From the NCBI GenBank assembly GCA_009712615.1, contig WASR01000194.1, forward strand, positions 2,303-14,115: DNA of 11,813 nucleotides. The letters are read 5' to 3'. Shown here in pieces: positions 1 to 5,784 of the stretch. Within the stretch, counting starts at the first letter, position 1, and each line of letters opens with the position of its first letter. A model generated the notes under the pieces. It searched no databases and was not told the origin of the DNA. It worked only from the letters and a program-made list of their open reading frames with translations. Both the position numbers and the translations under genes were made by a program. The stretch is from Methanobacterium sp. Lineage in GTDB: Archaea; Methanobacteriota; Methanobacteria; Methanobacteriales; Methanobacteriaceae.

Positions 1-1
1 A

Positions 2-74
2 TCGACTGGCCGGGATTTCAACCCGGGGCCTCCGCCATGCCAAGGCGACACTCTACCACCTGAGCTACCAGCCC
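2..74 (-). tRNA. tRNA-Ala (anticodon GGC)
   Basis: Reading the minus strand gives a full cloverleaf. It has an acceptor arm starting GGGCTGG, a D-stem GCTC/GAGT, an anticodon stem TCGCC/GGCGG around loop TTGGCAT, and a T-arm CCGGG-TTGAAAT-CCCGG. The anticodon GGC reads GCC/GCU alanine codons. The acceptor carries G3-U70, the classic alanine identity pair, which supports the call independently. The 3' strand reads CCAGTCG followed by A73, so position 72 is G where C is expected opposite G1. CCA is not encoded; the window edge gives T after A73. It is transcribed away from the acetyltransferase gene. Confidence 0.93.
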
Positions 75-97
75 GCATATGAACTTTGACGTTGTGC

Positions 98-106
98 TAT
101 TTAAAG
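98..106. promoter_or_regulatory. TATA box, probably shared by the tRNA and the acetyltransferase
   Basis: The segment TATTTAAAG reads CTTTAAATA on the minus strand, and its TTTAAA core is a palindrome. Its centre lies about 28 bases from the tRNA 5' end and about 45 bases from the acetyltransferase ATG. Either direction would place a start site at the usual archaeal distance of about 25 bases: near 76 for the tRNA, and near 128 for the protein gene, leaving the ribosome binding site at 137 in the transcript. Use by the tRNA is the more secure half. Another AT-rich stretch at 115-125 would put the protein-gene start too close to its ATG. Confidence 0.5.
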
Positions 107-147
107 TTACTGAATTTTTAAAATATTCCACGCCACGGAGGAAGATC

Positions 148-636
148 ATGGATTTAGATATTAGAAACGTTGTTCCAGATGATTTTATGGGAATTGCAAG
201 ATTAGCTGAGAATTGTGGGCATATGTCAACCATGCCCAATGCTGTTTACCATTTATTCACACGACACTTTAAGAAAACATCATTTGTGGTTGAAGACACT
301 GTCAATCATAAAATTTTGGGTTTCTTATTGGGATTTATTTCACAGGACGATCCAGAAGAAAGTTACATCCATCTGTTGTGTTTAGATCCTGATTTGAGGG
401 GTAATGGAATGGGAAAAGCTCTTATCGACCTATTTGGAGAAACTGTATCCCAGAGGGGTTGTAAAAAAATTAAACTCGTAACCAAACCACACAACAAAAT
501 ATCCATCAATTTCTATCTTAAAATGGGTTTTAAATCTTACAAATCCCATGAAACAGTTGAATCAGAGGGTTTAAATATTTACAAAGATTTTGATGGGCCT
601 GATCAAGATAAAATTATCTTCATCAAATCGCTGTGA
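148..636 (+). CDS. GNAT-family N-acetyltransferase, substrate unknown
   Basis: The 162-residue product has the compact fold length of a single-domain GNAT enzyme, which transfers acetyl from acetyl-CoA to an amine. Motif A is clear: a beta strand (YIHLLCLDPDLRG) leads into R84-G-N-G-M-G89, the pyrophosphate-binding loop for acetyl-CoA, followed by the helix GKALIDLFGE. A C-terminal NFYLKMGF segment matches the usual strand/helix after motif B. I chose the ATG at 148 because GGAGG at 137-141 sits six bases upstream. The longer frame from ATG 79 would put the tRNA/protein promoter inside the gene. The substrate (a protein N-terminus such as RimI's, or a small molecule) cannot be told from sequence. 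The gene appears monocistronic, as 137 bases separate it from the next gene. Confidence 0.82.
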   Translation: MDLDIRNVVPDDFMGIARLAENCGHMSTMPNAVYHLFTRHFKKTSFVVEDTVNHKILGFLLGFISQDDPEESYIHLLCLDPDLRGNGMGKALIDLFGETVSQRGCKKIKLVTKPHNKISINFYLKMGFKSYKSHETVESEGLNIYKDFDGPDQDKIIFIKSL

Positions 637-692
637 AAGTCATAAACTTATTAAAATATAATATATAGATTAGATCATCAAATAATCATGCT

Positions 693-723
693 CTTTATAA
701 TTCGCCTCTAAAACTCCAGAGTT
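693..723 (+). promoter_or_regulatory. Putative promoter and operator of the DUF1890-DUF1894-metE-thyA operon
   Basis: CTTTATAA at 693-700 is a reasonable TATA box. A start site about 25 bases downstream would fall near 723 and leave a leader of about 50 bases. Between them lies an inverted repeat, AACTC-CA-GAGTT (712-723), with perfect five-base arms. A dyad placed between TATA and start site is the standard position of archaeal repressor operators. A second AT-rich box (about 655-667) could act as an alternative promoter. The call is prediction from sequence only. Confidence 0.35.
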
Positions 724-773
724 AAGTGGGCAGAATCTTAAAGAAATAATTATCATTATAATGGAGGAATTCA

Positions 774-1235
774 ATGAAAAAAGCTTTAATACTTTTAGGA
801 TGTCCTGAAGCACCTTCACAAACCCCTCTGGCAGTTTATACTACTTACAAACTCAAAGAAATAGGGTACGATGTCACTGTTGCAAGCACACCATCTGCAA
901 TGAAGCTGCTTGAAGTGTCAGATCCAGAAGGGGTCTATGTAACGAGCAAGGTGGATATTGAATCTTGTCTTGAAAACCTGAAGGAAAATGAGTATGATCT
1001 GCTGTTTGGTTTTGTTCATAAAGATGCTGCAGCAGCTTACTTCGTTACATTCTACCATATTTTAAACACAAAGTCCGTGGCCTTGGTATTTGAAAAGGAT
1101 ATTGACCTGCTTGAAAAGTTTATAAAAGATGTTCAGGAAAGCACAGATTCAGAAATAGTCTCAGCAAGGGCTTACCACAATCCAACTCCATTAAGGGTTA
1201 AAATCGATCGTTACATAAAATCACTGGAGGATTAA
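774..1235 (+). CDS. DUF1890 family protein (methanogen-specific, function unknown)
   Basis: This 153-residue soluble protein has no signal peptide or membrane segment. The alternating hydrophobic strands and helices (KKALILLGCPEAP; YDVTVASTPSAMKLLEVSD; SVALVFEKDIDLLEKF) suggest an alpha/beta sandwich. I recognise it as DUF1890. From memory, the Methanothermobacter homologue MTH777 has a solved structure but no assigned function. Candidate functional residues are C10 in the N-terminal GCPEAPSQTP loop and H82 in FVHKDAAAAY. GGAGG at 763-767 fixes the ATG at 774. It is the first gene of a four-gene run, and the next gene starts one base after its stop. The constant pairing with DUF1894 and the methionine synthase suggests a role in methyl transfer or its control. 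That is inference. Confidence 0.85.
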   Translation: MKKALILLGCPEAPSQTPLAVYTTYKLKEIGYDVTVASTPSAMKLLEVSDPEGVYVTSKVDIESCLENLKENEYDLLFGFVHKDAAAAYFVTFYHILNTKSVALVFEKDIDLLEKFIKDVQESTDSEIVSARAYHNPTPLRVKIDRYIKSLED

Positions 1236-1236
1236 A

Positions 1237-1545
1237 ATGTCTTTTTGTTTAGAACAGCACCTGCAACAATCTGAAGATTATAAAATTCTCATTAAAAACA
1301 CAGGATTTAAAGAGGCTAAAAAGGTGATTGAAAAACATTCACCCAATAAAGTGTATGTAAAAGCTGGAGAGAAAATATTAGGGGCCAGAATAATTGGAAT
1401 ACCTCCAATACCCATTGGAATAAACGATTCTGAATCTAAAGTTACACTCCCATACACCAAACCATGTCATGGAACTGCGGTGGTTGAACTTCCACTGGAG
1501 AAGGATGAAATAGACAAGATTAAATCCTCTGCAATCAAGGATTAA
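1237..1545 (+). CDS. DUF1894 family protein (methanogen-specific, function unknown)
   Basis: This 102-residue protein has no transmembrane or signal segment. The N-terminal half is helical (FKEAKKVIEKHS). The C-terminal half is strand-rich, with a proline-rich turn (GIPPIPIGI) and a conspicuous K-P-C77-H78-G motif before VVELPLEKDEI. The adjacent Cys-His could bind metal or a thiol, but no function is known to me. The ATG at 1237 follows the DUF1890 stop by one base. Its GGAGG (1226-1230) lies inside the last codons of DUF1890, so the two are almost certainly translated in a coupled fashion. A 51-base gap follows before methionine synthase. Confidence 0.83.
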   Translation: MSFCLEQHLQQSEDYKILIKNTGFKEAKKVIEKHSPNKVYVKAGEKILGARIIGIPPIPIGINDSESKVTLPYTKPCHGTAVVELPLEKDEIDKIKSSAIKD

Positions 1546-1558
1546 AATATAAATTAAA

Positions 1559-1578
1559 TAGATATATCATTCTATCTA
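1559..1578 (+). promoter_or_regulatory. Inverted repeat upstream of methionine synthase
   Basis: TAGATA (1559-1564) and TATCTA (1573-1578) form six-base arms around eight bases in the only sizeable gap of the operon, 19 bases before the methionine synthase ATG. It could be an RNA hairpin or a protein site modulating metE-thyA. The composition is AT-rich, so chance is a fair alternative. Confidence 0.25.
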
Positions 1579-1596
1579 AAATAGGGACTAATAGAA

Positions 1597-2571
1597 ATGT
1601 TAACAACGGTAGTGGGCAGTTATCCTGTGGTTGAAACCCAAACACAAACATTCGGGGCCAAAATTTCAAAACTCCTGGGGAGCTACGATGAATTCAAACC
1701 ATCCATTGAAATGGCGGTGAAGGACCAGGTACTGGCTGGTGTGGATATTGTGTCTGATGGACAGGTCAGGGGCGACATGGTAGAAATATTCGCCAAAAAA
1801 CTTCCAGGAATGACGATTGAAGACGATGTTCCGGGAATCAACGGAAAAATCAGAGCATTAAACGGATCAATAGGTGCTGCAGATGTTAAGTATGCAATAA
1901 AAACTGCTGAAAATGTATCTGAAGATTTCAAAATCAAAGAACCCTTAATGGACGGAAACGATTTGAATCAGTCCTACAAGGGTGTAAAGGGAATTATAAC
2001 AGGTCCCACAACTCTTGTTCTCTCAAGTAGAGTGCTTGATTTTTATAAGAAGGATAATAAATCCAAAATAATCATGGATATGGCACAAGCCCTTAAAAAA
2101 GAGGCGAAGGAACTGGAAACTGCCGGTGCAGGAATGATCCAGATCGATGAACCCTTCCTGTCTACAGGAATTGCTGATCTCAAGGTTGCAAGGGAAGCCA
2201 TAAAAACCATCAGCTCAGATCTGAAGGTTCCTGTTGCCATGCATGTTTGTGGAGATGTTGGAGAAGTGATTGGAGATATTCTTAAATTTCCTGTTCAAAT
2301 TATTGACTGTGAATTTGCAGGTGTTGATTCAAACATCGAAGCCCTAAAAAACGAGTACAGGGGCTCTAAAAAAATAGGTTTTGGATGTATGGACACCAAA
2401 ACCGAAGTTGTAGAAACTGCTGAGCAGGTTTCAAATCTTGTGAAGAAGGGTATAGATATAGTTGGGAAAGAGAACATGATGATCGATCCAGACTGTGGTA
2501 TGAGAATGCTTTCAAGGGAAATAGCCCAGCTTAAACTAAAAAAAATGAAGGAGACAGTAGCATGGCTGTGA
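1597..2571 (+). CDS. metE: Core (folate-independent) methionine synthase, MetE C-terminal-like
   Basis: The 324-residue enzyme methylates homocysteine to methionine. It corresponds only to the C-terminal zinc barrel of bacterial MetE (about 750 residues), so it lacks the folate-binding half. It matches the methanogen core methionine synthases now called MesA, which use methylcobalamin in vitro and probably a corrinoid protein in vivo; MtrA has been proposed. All zinc ligands are visible: H216 and C218 (MHVCGD), E239 (DCEFAG) and C300 (DPDCGM). The N-terminal VGSYPV motif and the acidic pair in IQIDEPF are also typical. The ATG at 1597 has only a weak AGGGA nine bases upstream. It lies in an operon with DUF1890, DUF1894 and thyA. 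The thyA start overlaps its 3' end. Confidence 0.93.
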   Translation: MLTTVVGSYPVVETQTQTFGAKISKLLGSYDEFKPSIEMAVKDQVLAGVDIVSDGQVRGDMVEIFAKKLPGMTIEDDVPGINGKIRALNGSIGAADVKYAIKTAENVSEDFKIKEPLMDGNDLNQSYKGVKGIITGPTTLVLSSRVLDFYKKDNKSKIIMDMAQALKKEAKELETAGAGMIQIDEPFLSTGIADLKVAREAIKTISSDLKVPVAMHVCGDVGEVIGDILKFPVQIIDCEFAGVDSNIEALKNEYRGSKKIGFGCMDTKTEVVETAEQVSNLVKKGIDIVGKENMMIDPDCGMRMLSREIAQLKLKKMKETVAWL

Positions 2572-3179
2572 TGATCAAGGTTCCAACCATAAAAAAGGGA
2601 TGGGAAACATTAGTAAAGAAAATAGTATCTAAAGGTGTAGAAATAAAGGATGAAAGAGGTTCTGTTACCAAGGAAATATTGAATACAGTGGTAAATGTAA
2701 CTGATCCTACCAATACAGAGTCACCTGAAGGTTACTTCTGGACAGGTGAAAAACTGGACAAGTACTCTGAACAATTCCTAAGCGGAGATAAACAGGGTTT
2801 TGTATACACCTATGGAAACAGACTCAGAGCACATTTTGGAGGGATCGACCAGATCCAGGAAGCAGTGATGCGTCTTAATAATTTTAAAGAATCTAGAAGA
2901 GCTATCTCAATAACTTGGGATCCATTGGTTGACACCAAGAATGATGAAGTTCCTTGCATGATGCTTGTGGACTTTAAAATAAGGGATGGTGAACTCCACA
3001 CAACTGGACTTTGGAGATCACACGATATCTACGGGGCATGGTTTCCCAATGCAGTGGGACTCTCAAATCTGGCCAAGTACGTAGCAGAGGAAACAGGGTC
3101 CAAGCTTGGAACTTTGACCATACATTCAATAAGTGCCCATATATACGAGGTTAACTTCAAAGAGGCAGAATCTATTTAA
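2562..3179 (+). CDS. thyA: Thymidylate synthase, archaeal (methanogen) ThyA type
   Basis: The enzyme makes dTMP from dUMP, with a methylene-pterin as carbon and hydride donor. In this organism that is probably methylene-tetrahydromethanopterin. At 205 residues it is shorter than bacterial ThyA (about 264). Core residues are present: nucleophile C132 in VPCMMLVDF, R152 and D155 in WRSHDIYG, N163 in FPN, and H193/Y195 in SAHIYEVN, matching the bacterial HIY. The bacterial PCH....Q positions read PCM....D here, so His and Gln next to the nucleophile are replaced. I chose the ATG at 2562, ten bases inside metE, because AAGGAGA (2548-2554) lies seven bases before it. The ATG at 2571, overlapping the metE stop, is the alternative. 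It ends the operon. Confidence 0.88.
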   Translation: MAVMIKVPTIKKGWETLVKKIVSKGVEIKDERGSVTKEILNTVVNVTDPTNTESPEGYFWTGEKLDKYSEQFLSGDKQGFVYTYGNRLRAHFGGIDQIQEAVMRLNNFKESRRAISITWDPLVDTKNDEVPCMMLVDFKIRDGELHTTGLWRSHDIYGAWFPNAVGLSNLAKYVAEETGSKLGTLTIHSISAHIYEVNFKEAESI

Positions 3180-3190
3180 ACTATTTCAAC

Positions 3191-3205
3191 ATCTCTTTTA
3201 TTTTT
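3191..3205 (+). terminator. T-rich termination tract after thyA
   Basis: A pyrimidine stretch dominated by T (TCTTTTATTTTT) follows the thyA stop by about 12 bases. Archaeal RNA polymerase terminates on T tracts without needing a hairpin. No strong stem precedes it, and the call rests on composition and position. Confidence 0.35.
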
Positions 3206-3257
3206 AACATCTCCTTAGATTGAAATTAAATTTTTGAACAGAACAAAACTAAATCTA

Positions 3258-3300
3258 TTTTACTGTGTACAGTTAAAAATTGAAATCGTAAGTTTAAACA
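3258..3300 (+). promoter_or_regulatory. Putative promoter and operator of mch
   Basis: GTTTAAACA (3292-3300) is the best TATA candidate, with a start site near 3322 and a leader of about 30 bases. Just upstream is an extended dyad at 3258-3278: ACTGT (3262-3266), GT, ACAGT (3269-3273), flanked by TTTT on the left and TAAAA on the right. The symmetry is broken only by the one extra T. Position upstream of TATA would suit an activator or a wrapping regulator. The transcription start is not directly visible. Another AT-rich box at 3325-3333 would give a nearly leaderless transcript and is less likely, because AGGTGA at 3344-3349 looks like a used ribosome site. Confidence 0.35.
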
Positions 3301-3353
3301 CATAAAACATCCAAGTAATTTTAATTTATAATTTAATCTCAAAAGGTGAAATA

Positions 3354-4312
3354 ATGGTAAGTGTCAATCTAGAAGCAAAAAAAACAGTAGACTACATGAT
3401 TGAAAATGCAGACGACATAGGCATAGCAGTTTCCAAACTTGAAAATGGTGCAACAATTTTGGATTGTGGTGTCAATGTTGCTGGAAGTTTTAAAGCAGGT
3501 GAACTTTACACCAAGATCTGTCTTGGCGGACTCGCAGAAGTTGGAATATCCATCCCTGGAGATCTCTCAGAAAACTTTGCGATACCTTCTGTCAAGGTAA
3601 AAACTAACTTTCCTGCAATCTCCACATTAGGAGCTCAGAAGGCAGGATGGTCTGTCAGTGTTGGTGATTACTTCGCACTTGGTTCTGGACCTGCAAGGGC
3701 TCTTTCACTGAAACCTGCTGAAACATACGAAGAAATTGATTACAAAGATGATGCTGATATTGCAATACTCACACTTGAATCTGACAAGTTACCAGGAGAA
3801 GATGTTGCAGACAAAATTGCGTCTGAATGTGGTGTTAAATCAGAAGATGTTTACCTCCTAGTTGCACCAACATCATCACTCGTTGGATCCATACAGATAG
3901 CAGGAAGGGTAGTTGAAAACGGTACCTACAAGATGCTCGAATTTTTAAAGTTCGATGTGAAAAAGGTGAAACACGCAGCTGGAATCGCTCCAATTGCACC
4001 AGTTGACCCAGATGGACTCAAAGCAATGGGTAAAACCAATGACGCAGTTCTCTTTGGTGGAAGAACCTACTACTACGTAGAATCTGAAGAAGGAGATGAT
4101 ATTAAAGCTGTAGCAGAACAGTTACCTTCATCCTCATCAGAAGGTTACGGTAAACCATTTTTCGATGTCTTTAAAGAAGCTGAATTTGACTTCTACAAAA
4201 TAGACAAAGGAATGTTCGCACCTGCAGAAGTGGTTATTAACGATATGAGAACAGGAGAAACCTTCAGAGCAGGAGGAGTCAATGTAGAACTTCTCATGAA
4301 ATCCTTTGGAAT

Positions 4313-4316
<4 letters not shown>
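3354..4316 (+). CDS. mch: Methenyl-tetrahydromethanopterin cyclohydrolase
   Basis: The enzyme interconverts N5-formyl- and N5,N10-methenyl-tetrahydromethanopterin (EC 3.5.4.27), a central cytoplasmic step of CO2-reducing methanogenesis. The 320-residue length is the full family length. Characteristic segments include the N-terminal CGVNVAGSFKAGE, the glycine-rich GDYFALGSGPARAL, and SIQIAGRVVENG. There, R185 and E188 correspond by motif to the substrate-site Arg/Glu pair studied in the Archaeoglobus enzyme (R183/E186). The C-terminal FGGRTYYYV and PFFDVFKEAEFDFYKID are also family hallmarks. AGGTGA at 3344-3349 supports the ATG at 3354. It seems to be a single-gene transcript with its own promoter region and a strong terminator. 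Its place beside metE and thyA groups three users of one-carbon carriers. Confidence 0.97.
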
Positions 4317-4864
<548 letters not shown>

Positions 4865-5224
4865 GGATTTAATCACATTTCCTTACATTGTATATAATTA
4901 TTTTTTAAAGTTTATGGCTGTAGATAAAATTATCCTCAATATTATTCATCTCATTTTCTTTCATCATTTGTGAGGCTCATACTTTTTCTTCTTTTTGAAA
5001 TTGAATCTTGAATTAAGGATTAAAAAAATAACCAGTTTATCAATCAAAGAAAGAGAATAATAACTTTAATTGGCTAAAATTTGCATATAGTCTTTCATTA
5101 TACATTAACAACCCAAACTGTATCAATTAGACTCTTTAAATCCTTTTTTCAGTTCATGGTTGATAAAGTTATATGAATTGAAGAACATAAAATAAGATGT
5201 GTATAAAAAAATAGAGGTGGTAAT
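4865..5224. other. AT-rich intergenic region, no gene seen
   Basis: The 360 bases between ribC and the next gene hold no credible coding sequence on either strand. T6 at 4901-4906 may end ribC transcription. A pyrimidine-rich stretch lies at about 4945-5000, and an AT-rich dyad GATAA-AA-TTATC at 4923-4934 could easily be chance. The right end holds the promoter of the downstream gene. I see no tRNA, C/D box RNA or repeat array. Confidence 0.6.
5167..5175 (+). promoter_or_regulatory. TATA box of the CMD-family gene
   Basis: AGTTATATG preceded by purine-rich GATAA resembles archaeal BRE/TATA. A start site about 25 bases downstream would be near 5196, giving a leader of roughly 29 bases that includes GAGGTGG (5214-5220). 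Confidence 0.4.
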
Positions 5225-5545
5225 ATGAAGGAAGAAGTATTTTTCAGCAAGGGCATGAAGCATGTTAAGGAAGATTATCCTGATCTTTACGAGGCAAGTA
5301 TCCTACTGAATGATGTTTGTTACTCCGGTAAAACTCTAGACTACAAAACCCAGAAACTGATTGCAATTGGAATAGCAGCTGCTGCATCTGATGACAGAGC
5401 AGTTAAAAAGCAGATACTCAGTGGTATGGCTGAACTTGGAATAACTAAAGATGAAATTGTCGATGTTCTAAGGGTAGTGCTTTTATTAGCTGGTAAACCT
5501 GCATTTACCAAGGGTATGAACGCTCTATACAAGATCAATGAATAA
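5225..5545 (+). CDS. Carboxymuconolactone decarboxylase (CMD) family protein
   Basis: The all-helical 106-residue protein matches the CMD/AhpD-like fold: LDYKTQKLIAIGIAAAA in the middle, GMAELGITKDEIVDVLRVVLLLAGKPAF near the end. Related small CMD proteins form oligomers. The CxxC...H redox motif of AhpD peroxidases is absent. The aligned stretch reads SDDRAVKKQIL, and the only cysteine is in the N-terminal NDVCYSG, so thiol peroxidase activity by the AhpD mechanism is unlikely. There is no evidence that it acts on carboxymuconolactone either, since no aromatic-degradation genes are nearby. GAGGTGG at 5214-5220 supports the ATG at 5225. It appears to be a single-gene unit with its own promoter and terminator. 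Confidence 0.85.
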   Translation: MKEEVFFSKGMKHVKEDYPDLYEASILLNDVCYSGKTLDYKTQKLIAIGIAAAASDDRAVKKQILSGMAELGITKDEIVDVLRVVLLLAGKPAFTKGMNALYKINE

Positions 5546-5557
5546 GATTTAGATTTA

Positions 5558-5571
5558 ATTTCTTTTTTTTT
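5558..5571 (+). terminator. T-tract terminator after the CMD-family gene
   Basis: A run of T broken by one C (TTTCT followed by eight more T) starts about 13 bases past the stop codon. It fits the T-tract termination of archaeal RNA polymerase. No obvious stem precedes it. Confidence 0.5.
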
Positions 5572-5636
5572 AAGTACCCATTCATGTCTCTGGAAATTTG
5601 ATTGGGGAATGTGATAGTAATCTTTTTAAACTAAGT

Positions 5637-5667
5637 TGATCAATAGTGATCACCGCCAGTTTTGGCG
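5637..5667. promoter_or_regulatory. Paired TGATCA sites and an adjacent CGCCA hairpin
   Basis: The palindrome TGATCA occurs at 5637-5642 and again at 5647-5652, exactly ten bases apart, so both copies face the same side of the helix. Two bases later, CGCCA-GTTT-TGGCG (5654-5667) forms a perfect five-base stem with a four-base loop. The block is the only GC-containing structure in the otherwise AT-rich space upstream of the L15e promoter, 40-70 bases before its TATA box. It could be a regulator binding site for the superoperon. Confidence 0.35.
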
Positions 5668-5704
5668 ATTAAATAATTGACTAAAACTTGATTGCTTACA
5701 TTGA

Positions 5705-5746
5705 AGTTATATAAAACTTTTTTTTGGGATAAGTAAAACCATCCCA
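5705..5746 (+). promoter_or_regulatory. Promoter of the exosome superoperon with a dyad over the start site
   Basis: AGTTATATAAAA (5705-5716) is the strongest TATA box in the window. It predicts a start site near 5736 and a leader of about 48 bases. TGGGAT (5725-5730) and ATCCCA (5741-5746) form a perfect six-base dyad with a ten-base spacer centred on the predicted start site. That is a position where a bound protein would block transcription initiation. Because the start site is predicted, part of the dyad may or may not be in the RNA. Confidence 0.5.
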
Positions 5747-5784
5747 TGGATGTGGCGCAAGCTGAACAAAGAGGTGTAATTTAA
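5746..5784 (+). CDS. Candidate 12-codon upstream reading frame of L15e
   Basis: An ATG about ten bases after the predicted transcription start opens a frame coding [12 protein letters not shown]. Its TAA stop (5782-5784) shares its last A with the L15e ATG (TAATG). There is no ribosome binding site before this ATG, so translation would be nearly leaderless. The GAGGTG used by L15e lies inside the frame (5771-5776). It could couple translation to L15e or sense translation state. A chance frame of this size is quite possible. Confidence 0.25.
   Translation: MDVAQAEQRGVI

Noticed and set aside
79..147. N-terminal extension of the acetyltransferase from ATG 79
   Set aside because: It would cover the likely promoter and lacks a ribosome site, whereas GGAGG at 137-141 fits ATG 148.
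4923..4934. GATAA-AA-TTATC dyad
   Set aside because: A/T-only symmetry of this size is expected by chance in such AT-rich DNA, and it is not placed at a promoter.
4905..4967. Twenty-residue minus-strand frame and an ATGATGA C-box-like motif in the ribC downstream gap
   Set aside because: The peptide has no ribosome site or resemblance to a known protein. The C-box-like motif has no matching D box (CTGA) or C'/D' pair, so a C/D guide RNA is not supported.
5621..5725. Small RNA gene between a TATA-like box and a T8 run upstream of L15e
   Set aside because: The upstream box is weak and the T run lies within the L15e promoter itself. The hairpin alone is not enough to call an RNA gene.
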